The notes: generated by a model from the letters alone, not told the origin. Positions 7,480 through 15,007 are shown, counted from the first letter of the stretch. The stretch is DNA of 18,658 nt from Syntrophomonas sp. UBA5432 (GCA_002424365.1 DIRQ01000117.1:1-18658); one strand, 5' to 3'. Numbers and translations: made by a program.

Positions 7480-9258
7480 TTAGCGAGAGCGGAAGTTTAG
7501 CCTGGTAATTCCTCTTATATCCATGTGTAATACCAGGTCGATAGACTTTAAAGCAGCATAACGCATACGCTCAAGGTCATCTTCATGCTGCAGGTCGATA
7601 GGTGAATTTTTGAGAGGATGCAGGTATTTATTGCGTAACATATGGATTTCCAGTAAGAGTCCGACCAAACAATAAAGTTCATCATCGTGGGCGGGATTAT
7701 TTATTAACTCCAAAAATAATGCCCAGGCAGCCTGATTAAGGTTATCTGGTTTTTGCTTTATATAAGGATTATTGCAAAAGGAATTAAATGATTTCGGGAA
7801 CACATCATCCAATTCTTTTGCTATGTCCGGATTATCTCTCTCTACTACTTGCTGAATCCTGTTAAATAAGGCCCGGTATTCCCCAGCTTTGACTTTAGCT
7901 CTTATGCTTCTTCGTGTTTTCAAGCCTTCCTCGCTTATGCGTACACTTTTGCTTACCAGAGCCTCAACCGGACGGACAAATTGAAGCAATGAATATACCC
8001 CATTAGTAATTATATCCTCTAGTTTTTTACCACTATACAATTGGTAAATCAATTCAGCGTCAATTAACGATTTATAGATAACCATGTTTTCGGGGTTTTG
8101 GGTTATTGTAGAAAACTCCTTAATATCGTTATCGAGGTCACTGCTGATATAATTAACTACTTCACTTTCAACATTTTCCATTACCTTGTCTTTTAGCATA
8201 TAAAGCTTTTCATCAATATCCTGCCAACGTTTTTCTACCAGAATATCCTGCCAGGCAAGTGTTACCAGGATATCAGCAGATTTTTCTTCAACTTCCTTTA
8301 TTTTTTCTACTGCCTCATCCAAGCGTTTGAACAATAGGTTGTTTTCATTCCGATATTCATTTTGCAAACGTTCTAATAACTCTACTATATCCTGCAAGAT
8401 ATTACGTAATTTCAAAGTGTTTCTCTGCATCCCACCAACTACATCAGCAGAGAAATTCTCCAACTCCCGTATAATTGCATCCTGGAATGTTAGCACACGC
8501 CCTTCCAGGGTCTTTTCCATAATAACTGAAAACTGCTCCCCCAGTTTATACGGATTAAAGTACTCACTTATATCTTCCATTTCATTTTTATCTTGCAATT
8601 TAATCTGCTGTCCCAGCAGTTTATATATATATTCGTAGAAAATATCTTTTTCTTTTTCTGTTTCCTTCTTTAATTCATCTACTTTTCCCTCAAAAAAACC
8701 ACTTAATTCCTGGAAGCTATTGGTCTTGTTCCCTCGCATATTAGTTACTACTCCGTTAACTAGAACTAGATTCTCCTGTATCTGTTTTACTAATTTAGAT
8801 TTTTCTTCACTTAAAGAATCCACCAAGTTTAATACCGAGGCAGTCTGGTTAATACATTCATCCATCTGATCCAGAAAATCATATCCATCCTCCCAAAGCC
8901 ATTCCAGGCCACGAGTAAAATCCTTATTTAGATTCTCTATGATGGGGGTTGTAGATTCTTCAACCTTTTGCGTAAATATCTTATCACATACAGGTTTCAT
9001 TTCATCCATCATTGCGTCAAGCTCAGCCTGAAATTCAGGAGGAATTATATCCTCCGGTGTTGGTATCTCCCGAGCTTGGTTATGTAAAGCCAATATACCA
9101 AGTACGGTAATAAAAATGATAATAAAACCGGTTATAAATGATAAACCCCGACTTAAGGCTAAAACCGTACTAATGTTTAAAATTAACAGAATCCATAATG
9201 CTACCCATAATCTAGTATTTTTTTTTATACTATCTTTTATGGAATCTATAGAAAACAT
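7480..9258 (-). CDS. Membrane-anchored coiled-coil protein of unknown function
   Basis: No family firmly recognised. The 592-residue product starts with a short charged stretch, two membrane segments (about 17-35 and 39-58) and then a large, very helical soluble part, presumably cytoplasmic. Residues 75-380 are rich in Glu/Lys/Leu/Asp and coiled-coil-like. Within this part a tryptophan pair repeats at a nine-residue interval, WQDI at 336-339 and 345-348, reminiscent of the helix motifs of CheZ-like and chemoreceptor-type proteins (weak similarity by eye). The last 150 residues form a compact helical region containing LRNKYLHP, an R-x4-H pattern (R542, H547) like that of HEPN domains. AGGTG lies 5 nt before the ATG. 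It is followed by the rhomboid gene, and its upstream region is shared with the butyrate operon on the other strand. The open frame and ribosome site make a real gene near certain; the function is open. Confidence 0.82.
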   Translation of the reverse strand: MFSIDSIKDSIKKNTRLWVALWILLILNISTVLALSRGLSFITGFIIIFITVLGILALHNQAREIPTPEDIIPPEFQAELDAMMDEMKPVCDKIFTQKVEESTTPIIENLNKDFTRGLEWLWEDGYDFLDQMDECINQTASVLNLVDSLSEEKSKLVKQIQENLVLVNGVVTNMRGNKTNSFQELSGFFEGKVDELKKETEKEKDIFYEYIYKLLGQQIKLQDKNEMEDISEYFNPYKLGEQFSVIMEKTLEGRVLTFQDAIIRELENFSADVVGGMQRNTLKLRNILQDIVELLERLQNEYRNENNLLFKRLDEAVEKIKEVEEKSADILVTLAWQDILVEKRWQDIDEKLYMLKDKVMENVESEVVNYISSDLDNDIKEFSTITQNPENMVIYKSLIDAELIYQLYSGKKLEDIITNGVYSLLQFVRPVEALVSKSVRISEEGLKTRRSIRAKVKAGEYRALFNRIQQVVERDNPDIAKELDDVFPKSFNSFCNNPYIKQKPDNLNQAAWALFLELINNPAHDDELYCLVGLLLEIHMLRNKYLHPLKNSPIDLQHEDDLERMRYAALKSIDLVLHMDIRGITRLNFRSR

Positions 9259-9293
9259 TTTCTCACCTCAATGTAATTTATGTGATTAATATC

Positions 9294-9322
9294 GATATAT
9301 AGAATGGAAAACTTGATGTAAA
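9294..9322 (-). promoter_or_regulatory. Candidate sigma-A promoter for the 592-residue protein gene
   Basis: On the minus strand, TTTACA (9317-9322) and TATATC (9294-9299) are 17 bp apart, predicting a start near 9287, about 30 nt before the ATG. The -10 matches only four of six consensus positions and the region is very AT-rich, so this is tentative. Confidence 0.3.
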
Positions 9323-9456
9323 TATTACTAAAAGAAAAGTTTAATCCTTCCAAATTAATTTTACCATAGCCTTTAATGTCATAAAAAAAATAAATTTCTA
9401 AAAAAATAAAGATTTTTAAGTGAAATACCTGTATTTTTACCACCGCGAAAAAATAC

Positions 9457-9474
9457 TAATGCAAATTTGCATTA
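9457..9474. promoter_or_regulatory. Operator-like dyad TAATGC-N6-GCATTA, site 1
   Basis: A perfect match to the dyad shared with 9666-9683. Here the spacer (AAATTT) is also symmetric, so the whole of 9455-9476 is a perfect 22-bp palindrome. It lies about 350 bp upstream of the predicted sigma-54 start and about 200 bp before the divergent gene. It may bind a dimeric regulator acting on either side. Confidence 0.65.
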
Positions 9475-9665
9475 GTTGACGGGCTCCTTCTGTTTTTTTG
9501 GTATTAAATCGCGATTAATTGCCTGTCTTGATTTTTAGCTTATCTACGATATTTTACCCATCAATACATATTGGATAGGTACCTTCAAATAGCCCATTCC
9601 CATTCTTCCGTAGTCCTCCCCCTTCCCGGCAGTTGATTATTAAAAATCATAGTTCCAGAATATCG

Positions 9666-9683
9666 TAATGCCCTTTTGCATTA
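9666..9683. promoter_or_regulatory. Operator-like dyad TAATGC-N6-GCATTA, site 2
   Basis: Same half-sites and same 6-bp spacing as at 9457, with a different spacer (CCTTTT). That pattern is expected for a protein-binding site, where the half-sites rather than the spacer are kept. Its centre lies about 140 bp upstream of the predicted sigma-54 start, within the normal range for an enhancer site. Confidence 0.68.
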
Positions 9684-9688
9684 TTTTA

Positions 9689-9706
9689 TAATGCATTTAT
9701 GCATCA
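9689..9706. promoter_or_regulatory. Operator-like dyad TAATGC-N6-GCATCA, site 3
   Basis: Eleven of twelve half-site positions match sites 1 and 2. Its centre is 23 bp from that of site 2, about two helical turns, so two dimers could sit on the same DNA face. It lies about 117 bp upstream of the predicted sigma-54 start. An overlapping inverted repeat (9677-9695) joins sites 2 and 3. Confidence 0.62.
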
Positions 9707-9787
9707 AACTGCCCCTTGGCCTTTTATGGAAAAAATTAACAATATGGTTATGTAGCCATTAGCAATGGACAAGTCTTGGTATTTATG

Positions 9788-9804
9788 CTGGCATGTTTAT
9801 TGCT
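9788..9804 (+). promoter_or_regulatory. Sigma-54 promoter (-24/-12) for the butyrate operon
   Basis: The sequence CTGGCATGTTTATTGCT fits the sigma-54 consensus YTGGCACG-N4-TTGCW with one mismatch in the conserved bases (C to T). The GG (9790-9791) and GC (9802-9803) are exactly 10 bp apart, as required. Transcription would start near 9815, giving a leader of about 405 nt before the first gene at 10220. A TATAAT at 9808-9813 overlaps its downstream edge but has no -35. Confidence 0.72.
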
Positions 9805-9858
9805 TAATATAATACTAGTGATTTCTATTTTAATTCGTAACCCCCTTAAATGTCATTA

Positions 9859-9864
9859 TATAAT
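9859..9864 (+). promoter_or_regulatory. TATAAT box just ahead of the structured RNA
   Basis: A perfect TATAAT ending 7 bases before 9871, the first base of the long helix. This is the spacing expected between a -10 box and a start site. The -35 region (around 9835-9841) is poor, so an activator or a weak constitutive promoter would have to be assumed. Confidence 0.4.
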
Positions 9865-9870
9865 ATACTC

Positions 9871-9983
9871 GCTACTGCTCTATGATGGCAGGCAGGAAAC
9901 CACCCTTTCTTGCTTTTAGGGACGTCTGCCTCACCGAGTCAGTCGATCTTAAACCATCATGGAACAGTAGCACCCCTTTTTTT
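9871..9983 (+). ncRNA. Candidate structured RNA or leader attenuator
   Basis: Bases 9871-9888 pair with 9954-9971 over 18 positions with one mismatch and one G-U pair. The closing helix is followed by ACCCC and seven T's (9977-9983), the layout of an intrinsic terminator. Inside it, 9891-9896 can pair with 9925-9930 and 9903-9906 with 9918-9921, leaving 9931-9953 single-stranded. A TATAAT box seven bases upstream would start an RNA exactly at the helix, giving a 113-nt small RNA with paired ends. Alternatively it is a terminator inside the sigma-54 leader that must be read through for operon expression. I compared it from memory with 6S, SRP, T-box and common riboswitch cores and saw no match. 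Confidence 0.5.
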
Positions 9984-10219
9984 ATAAGCCTGCGTCACGC
10001 TAAGCATCTAATCGGGGGGCACGATATTGTCCGAATATGAACATAGTTGTACGGACATTGTTGCACATCAATTCTAACATAAGTAGCCTACCTTGCGCTC
10101 ATGAGTAGTAAGTAATTATATAGCTTTAAAAGATTTTGAAGGGGGGGGAACATACTTTTAATTTCAATGTAACTAACTAGAGAGGCATAAGATATTTATT
10201 TGTTTGGAGGGAGGTTTAA
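9984..10219 (+). other. Distal leader of the butyrate operon
   Basis: No gene is seen. A 6-bp dyad with an 18-nt loop (10028-10033 and 10052-10057) is weak. A run of eight G's occurs at 10141-10148. A poor sigma-A candidate (TTGCGC at 10093-10098, TATATA at 10117-10122) could offer a second promoter downstream of the terminator-like element. The region ends with GGAGGGAGG five bases before the first gene. Confidence 0.35.
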
Positions 10220-11002
10220 ATGGCTTACGAAAACCTGTTATTAGAAAAGGAAGAGTCCCTGGCCATTCTCTATGTAAACCGGCCCAAGGCTTTGAATGCC
10301 TTGAACAAGGATACTTTACTGGAGATGAAAAATGCCATTACCAGCATCAAGAACGACCCGGAGATAGACGTACTAATCGTTACTGGAGCAGGTGGTAAAT
10401 CCTTTGTAGCCGGTGCTGATATTGCTTTTATGCAAAACCTCACTGCAGTTGAAGGAAGAGAATTTGCGGCATTAGGGCAGGAAGTCTTTCGCATGATTGA
10501 AGCTATGGAAAAACCGGTTATTGCTGCTGTTAATGGTTTTGCCCTGGGTGGCGGTTGTGAACTGGCTATGTGTTGTGACTTCCGTATAGCTTCTTCCAAA
10601 GCCAAGTTTGGACAACCTGAAGTTGGACTGGGAATAACCCCAGGATTTGGGGGTACCCAGCGTTTACCACGCCTGGTAGGCTCCGGTATGGCCAGGCAAA
10701 TGTTATATACTGCCGACATAATTGATGCCTCGGAAGCACTGCGTATTGGCCTAGTAAATAATGTGGTTGCACCGGAGGAGTTAATGGATTTTGTCAAGGA
10801 TATTGCCCGCAGAATTATCAGCAAGGGTAAACTGGCTGTGCGCTTTTCCAAGGCTGCCGCCAATGAAGGATTACAGACCGATATAGATCGGGCTATGACT
10901 ATTGAAGCAGACCTTTTTGGTCTGTGTTTTAGTACAGAAGATCAAAAAGAGGGAATGGGTGCTTTTATAGGAAAACGTTCTCCTATGTTCACTGGTAAAT
11001 AG
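10220..11002 (+). CDS. crt: Enoyl-CoA hydratase (crotonase)
   Basis: Hydrates crotonyl-CoA to 3-hydroxybutyryl-CoA in butyrate beta-oxidation, in the cytoplasm. The 260-residue product has normal family length. Visible signatures are the oxyanion-hole segments GADIAF (65-70) and FALGGGCE (108-114), and the two catalytic glutamates E114 and E134 (in GQPEVGLG), followed by TPGFGGTQRLPR. GGAGGGAGG lies 5 nt before the ATG, the strongest ribosome site of the operon. It is the first gene, 22 bp before the dehydrogenase, and would be expressed from the sigma-54 promoter at 9788 after a long leader. Within the operon the substrate is almost certainly a C4 acyl-CoA; this rests on context rather than on residues. 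Confidence 0.95.
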   Translation: MAYENLLLEKEESLAILYVNRPKALNALNKDTLLEMKNAITSIKNDPEIDVLIVTGAGGKSFVAGADIAFMQNLTAVEGREFAALGQEVFRMIEAMEKPVIAAVNGFALGGGCELAMCCDFRIASSKAKFGQPEVGLGITPGFGGTQRLPRLVGSGMARQMLYTADIIDASEALRIGLVNNVVAPEELMDFVKDIARRIISKGKLAVRFSKAAANEGLQTDIDRAMTIEADLFGLCFSTEDQKEGMGAFIGKRSPMFTGK

Positions 11003-11024
11003 ATTAAAGGGAGGTAGGAATAAA

Positions 11025-11876
11025 TTGGCTATAAATAAGGTTGGTGTTTTAGGTGCAGGAACCATGGGAGCAGGTATTGCCCAGGTTTGCGTTGAAGCAG
11101 GATATACAGTTGTTTTAGTAGATATAGCCGAAAATCTTGTAGCTAATGGATATAATGGAATATTAAAAAGTTGGGATAAAGCAGTTTCCAAAGGGAAAAA
11201 GGCTGCTGAAGATGTAGAAAAATTCAAAGGCGCACTATCCACCGCTATAGATAATAATGTTTTTAGTGATTGCGATATCGTTATTGAAGCTATTATTGAA
11301 AACATTAACATTAAGCAAAAGGTCCTAAAAGAGCTGACCGGCATTGTTGGAGCTGATGTTATTCTGGCTACCAACACATCCGCACTTAGCATTACTGAAA
11401 TTGCTGCTGCAACCGGACGCCCCGATAAGGTTATTGGTATGCACTTCTTTAATCCGGTACCAGCTATGAAATTGGTTGAAGTAATTCCCGGTGCTGAAAC
11501 TTCCCAGGAAGTTATCGATGTTATTGTAGATTTAAGCAATAAAATAGGTAAGGAACCCGTGCCGATGAAAGAGTCTCCTGGATTTATTGTAAATCGGATA
11601 TTGATTCCTTATATTAATGAAGCTGCTATTCTGTATCAGGAAGGTATAGCTTCGGCCGAAGAAATAGACAAGGCCATGAAACTTGGTGCCAATATGCCTA
11701 TGGGTCCGTTGGCTCTGGCTGATTTAATTGGTATTGATGTATGTCTGATGATTATGACCTACTTCTGGAATGAATTTGGTGATTCTAAATACCGCCCGGC
11801 CCTGTCCTTTAAGCAGAAAGTAAGAGCTGGTCACTTGGGCAGAAAGACCGGCAAAGGATTCTTTGATTACAAGTAA
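11025..11876 (+). CDS. hbd: 3-Hydroxybutyryl-CoA dehydrogenase
   Basis: Oxidises 3-hydroxybutyryl-CoA to acetoacetyl-CoA with NAD+. The 283-residue product has the single-function Hbd length. It shows the Rossmann motif GAGTMGAG (10-17), an acidic residue at the end of strand 2 (D34) that favours NAD over NADP, NTSAL with S119, and GMHFFNPVP with catalytic H140 paired with E152 twelve residues later, as in the family. The start is TTG at 11025, with GGGAGG about 10 nt upstream; no ATG is near. It lies 22 bp after crt and 44 bp before the thiolase gene. Its codons end in A/T more often than those of the acyl-CoA dehydrogenase gene further down. Confidence 0.95.
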   Translation: MAINKVGVLGAGTMGAGIAQVCVEAGYTVVLVDIAENLVANGYNGILKSWDKAVSKGKKAAEDVEKFKGALSTAIDNNVFSDCDIVIEAIIENINIKQKVLKELTGIVGADVILATNTSALSITEIAAATGRPDKVIGMHFFNPVPAMKLVEVIPGAETSQEVIDVIVDLSNKIGKEPVPMKESPGFIVNRILIPYINEAAILYQEGIASAEEIDKAMKLGANMPMGPLALADLIGIDVCLMIMTYFWNEFGDSKYRPALSFKQKVRAGHLGRKTGKGFFDYK

Positions 11877-11920
11877 GTGCCTTAATACTAACTAAGAATT
11901 GAAAGGGATGTGACAAATAT

Positions 11921-13105
11921 ATGAGTAGAGAAGTTGTTTTGGTGGGGGCATGCCGTACACCGGTAGGAACATTTGGTGGAACTTTAAAGGGCACCCCGGC
12001 AGTACAATTAGGCAAAGTAGTTATGGAAGAAGCGTTAAAACGGGCTGGGCTAAAAGGTGAACAGCTCGATGAAGTTATTTTCGGTTGTGTTATACAAGCT
12101 GGACTGGGACAAAACGTGGCCCGGCAGTCCATGATTCATGCCGGTATTCCCAAGGAAGTTACCGCTTTTACTATTAACAAAGTCTGCGGTTCCGGATTAA
12201 GAGCAGTCAGTCTGGCCGCCCAAGTTATTAAAGCTGGGGATGCTGATATCGTTTTAGCCGGTGGTATGGAAAACATGAGTGCTGCACCCTTCCTTTTGGA
12301 TAAAGCTCGTTACGGTTATCGCATGAATAATGGCACCCTGGTGGACTCCATGATCAAAGACGGGCTCTGGGAAGCCTTTAATGGCTATCACATGGGAATT
12401 ACTGCCGAAAATATTAACGAACAATGGGGAATTACCCGTGAAGAGCAGGATGAATTTGGTTTCAGGAGCCAGGAAAGAGCTGCTGCAGCAATTGCTTCAG
12501 GAAGATTCAAAGACGAAATCGTTCCCGTTGTCATCCCCGGCAAGAAAGGCGACGTAGTATTTGACACTGATGAGCATCCCCGTAAGACTACCCCGGAGAA
12601 AATGGCCGGGCTAAAACCTGCTTTCAAGAAAGACGGTAGTGTAACTGCTGCTAATGCTTCGGGTATAAATGATAGTGCTGCTGCTGTAATCGTAATGGCC
12701 AAAGAAAAAGCTGACGAACTAGGAATTAAGCCTATGGCTCGGGTAGTTAGCTATGCTTCCGGCGGTGTAGATCCTAAGATTATGGGAATAGGGCCGGTTC
12801 CTGCCAGTCGCAAGGCGCTTGAAAAAGCAGGCCTTACCGTTGACGACCTGGATCTGATTGAAGCCAATGAAGCTTTTGCTGCTCAGTCCATTGCGGTAGG
12901 CCGTGATATGGGATGGGCCGATAAGATGGAAAAGGTTAATGTTAACGGTGGCGCCATAGCCATAGGTCACCCGGTCGGAGCATCCGGAGCTAGAATATTG
13001 GTAACTCTACTTTATGAAATGCAAAAACGTGAATCCAAATATGGATTGGCAACACTCTGCATAGGTGGTGGCATGGGTACTGCCCTGGTTGTAGAGAGAG
13101 TATAG
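11921..13105 (+). CDS. thl: Acetyl-CoA acetyltransferase (thiolase)
   Basis: Cleaves acetoacetyl-CoA with CoA to two acetyl-CoA, the last step of butyrate oxidation; the reaction is reversible. The 394-residue product shows all three catalytic positions: C89 in NKVCGSGLRAV (acyl-enzyme cysteine), H350 in GHPVGASGAR, and C380 in CIGGGMG. Length and spacing match the biosynthetic-type tetrameric thiolases. The ATG at 11921 has AAAGGGA rather far upstream (about 12 nt), the weakest ribosome site of the operon. It lies between hbd and the acyl-CoA dehydrogenase gene (27-bp gap). Confidence 0.95.
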   Translation: MSREVVLVGACRTPVGTFGGTLKGTPAVQLGKVVMEEALKRAGLKGEQLDEVIFGCVIQAGLGQNVARQSMIHAGIPKEVTAFTINKVCGSGLRAVSLAAQVIKAGDADIVLAGGMENMSAAPFLLDKARYGYRMNNGTLVDSMIKDGLWEAFNGYHMGITAENINEQWGITREEQDEFGFRSQERAAAAIASGRFKDEIVPVVIPGKKGDVVFDTDEHPRKTTPEKMAGLKPAFKKDGSVTAANASGINDSAAAVIVMAKEKADELGIKPMARVVSYASGGVDPKIMGIGPVPASRKALEKAGLTVDDLDLIEANEAFAAQSIAVGRDMGWADKMEKVNVNGGAIAIGHPVGASGARILVTLLYEMQKRESKYGLATLCIGGGMGTALVVERV

Positions 13106-13132
13106 ATTGCCAAATAAATAGGAGGGATTGGT

Positions 13133-14965
13133 TTGGCACACGAAAATTATCTATATCAAACGCGGGATATGAAGTTTGCGATAAAAGAATGGCTCGATAT
13201 GGAAAAACTATTATCTTGTGATGTTTACAAAGACTACTACGGAATTGATGATATTGATGGTTTTCTCGATGTTAACTACAAAATCTGCCGTGACGTGCTC
13301 TGCCCGGCCAACAAAGATGCTGATGACCCCGGTTGCAAATTTGTTGGCGGAGACACCCAGGCAGTCATAACCCCGAACAGTTTCAAGAATGTCTACAACA
13401 CGGTTTGCGAAGCCGGCCTTGGCCCTCAATTCGCCGACCGTTCAGCTGAAGGCCGAATGCCGCTAACCTGGGAGGCTCCAATTCTGGAAATGCAGTCCGG
13501 TGCATCCCCGGCGATAGTAATGTTTTGGTGTCTGACCGCGGGCGCTACTACCGTCATTCAGCATAATGCCTCTGAAGAGCTTAAAGCACGTTTCCTGCCC
13601 AAGATGTTCTCGGGCGAATGGGGTGGCACTATGTGTCTGACCGAGCCCGGCGCAGGTTCTGAAGTCGGCGCGGTTGCCACTAAATGTTTCCCCACCGATA
13701 CTCCGGGTTTGTATAAGGTTAAAGGCCAGAAGTGTTTTATCACCTCCGGTGACCATGACCTGGCTGAGAACATTATCCATCTGGTGCTGGCCAAGACCCC
13801 GGATGCAAAACCAGGTACCGCCGGCATTAACTGCTTAATCGTTCCCAAGTTCTGGGTTAACGAAGATGGCTCCCAGGACGCATGGAATGATGTAACTTCC
13901 ACCGGCATCGAGCATAAAATGGGCATTCACGGTTCATCCACCCTGTCTCTGTCCTTTGGTGAAAATGACAATTGTTATGGCTGGATGATTGGCGATGGAC
14001 CGGTAGAAGGCCGCGGCAAAGGAATGTCCCAGATGTTCCAAATGATGAACGAAGAACGTCTGAATACCGGAACGTTCGCCCTGGGCTGCATTGGCTCAGC
14101 CTATTACGCAGCTCTTGATTATACCAAGATTCGTAAGCAAAGTCCTAAATTTACTGATCCCAAGGGTCCCAGTGTTCGTATAATTGAGCATGAAGACGTC
14201 CGCCGTATGCTGATGTTCCAGAAAGCTATCCTGGAAGCTAGTCGGGCGTTACTCTACTCCACTTACTACTATCAAGATTTGTCCCACGATGCTGCTGATC
14301 CGGCCGAAAGGGAATACTATGATAACATGACTATGATTCAAATCCCGCTGTGTAAGGCCTATATCTCCGATATGGCTTGGATTAGTACCGAGCAGGCAAT
14401 TCAGTGCCTTGGCGGCTATGGTTTTGTTGAAGAGTATGCCCCAGCTTCGCTGGCCCGGGACTGCAAAATCTACTCCCTGTGGGAAGGTACCAACTTCATT
14501 CAGGCGCAAGACTTTGTCGGACGCAAGTCCAACATGCAGGGCGGCGAACCTATGAAGAAGTGGGTGGCTCAAATCGCCGACTTCGTCACTGGGAAGAAGT
14601 CTCCCGAATTTGCGGCTGAATTTGCGATGATGGAAGATGCTCTCGCTGCTTATAATGAAATCCTTGAGACCAAAGCATCCTGGAAGGAAAATAATCCCCA
14701 ACTGGGCCAGCTCTTTGCGACCAGGGTGCTGCATGCATCCGCAATGCTGGTTTGTGGCAAATTAATACTCGACCAGGCTCTACTAGCTGCCAAAAAGCTC
14801 GCAGAACTGGGCGACGACCACTACGATGCCAACTTCTACAAAGGCAAAATCGCCACAGCCAAGTTCTATGTCCTCAACGTTGTTCCCGGCATTTTCGGAA
14901 CCGCGAAGGCTATGAAGGCTGCAGATACCAGCTCCATTGACGTCCCCGAAGAAGCGTTAATGTAA
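13133..14965 (+). CDS. Long-form acyl-CoA dehydrogenase (probable butyryl-CoA dehydrogenase)
   Basis: FAD enzyme that would oxidise butyryl-CoA to crotonyl-CoA and pass electrons to an electron-transfer flavoprotein. At 610 residues it belongs to the long class (as FadE5 and DmdC), not to the roughly 380-residue clostridial Bcd. In order: an N-terminal extension (1-50), the N-terminal helical domain, CLTEPGAGSEVGA from 168, KCFITSGD near 200 in the beta domain, the C-terminal helical domain with the probable catalytic base E451 in LWEGTNFIQAQDFVGRK, and an extra C-terminal helical domain (about 470-600). The start is TTG at 13133 with GGAGG 7-8 nt upstream. The gene has visibly more C-ending codons than hbd, suggesting selection for high expression. 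No etfAB or Fe-S oxidoreductase gene adjoins it, so the electron acceptor is encoded elsewhere. Chain length is inferred from the operon. Confidence 0.92.
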   Translation: MAHENYLYQTRDMKFAIKEWLDMEKLLSCDVYKDYYGIDDIDGFLDVNYKICRDVLCPANKDADDPGCKFVGGDTQAVITPNSFKNVYNTVCEAGLGPQFADRSAEGRMPLTWEAPILEMQSGASPAIVMFWCLTAGATTVIQHNASEELKARFLPKMFSGEWGGTMCLTEPGAGSEVGAVATKCFPTDTPGLYKVKGQKCFITSGDHDLAENIIHLVLAKTPDAKPGTAGINCLIVPKFWVNEDGSQDAWNDVTSTGIEHKMGIHGSSTLSLSFGENDNCYGWMIGDGPVEGRGKGMSQMFQMMNEERLNTGTFALGCIGSAYYAALDYTKIRKQSPKFTDPKGPSVRIIEHEDVRRMLMFQKAILEASRALLYSTYYYQDLSHDAADPAEREYYDNMTMIQIPLCKAYISDMAWISTEQAIQCLGGYGFVEEYAPASLARDCKIYSLWEGTNFIQAQDFVGRKSNMQGGEPMKKWVAQIADFVTGKKSPEFAAEFAMMEDALAAYNEILETKASWKENNPQLGQLFATRVLHASAMLVCGKLILDQALLAAKKLAELGDDHYDANFYKGKIATAKFYVLNVVPGIFGTAKAMKAADTSSIDVPEEALM

Positions 14966-15007
14966 TCTGGTAAGTGATTAGATTTATAATGTAGAAACTA
15001 ACATTGT

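Noticed and set aside
9246..9443. 65-codon minus-strand frame upstream of the 592-residue protein
   Set aside because: AT-rich low-complexity frame, overlaps the start of the real gene and has no ribosome site.
9785..9919. 44-codon plus-strand frame across the sigma-54 promoter and RNA element
   Set aside because: No ribosome site, and the stretch is better explained by the promoter and paired RNA arms.
10028..10066. Second sigma-54 promoter (GG...TTGCA near 10053-10066)
   Set aside because: The GG and GC are only 8 bp apart rather than 10, so it cannot fit the sigma-54 spacing.
10038..10109. 23-codon leader peptide frame
   Set aside because: No Shine-Dalgarno sequence and no run of regulatory codons.
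10270..10863. 197-codon minus-strand frame opposite crt
   Set aside because: Shadow of the crotonase gene, which has full catalytic motifs; similar antisense frames opposite hbd, the thiolase and the acyl-CoA dehydrogenase were dismissed for the same reason.
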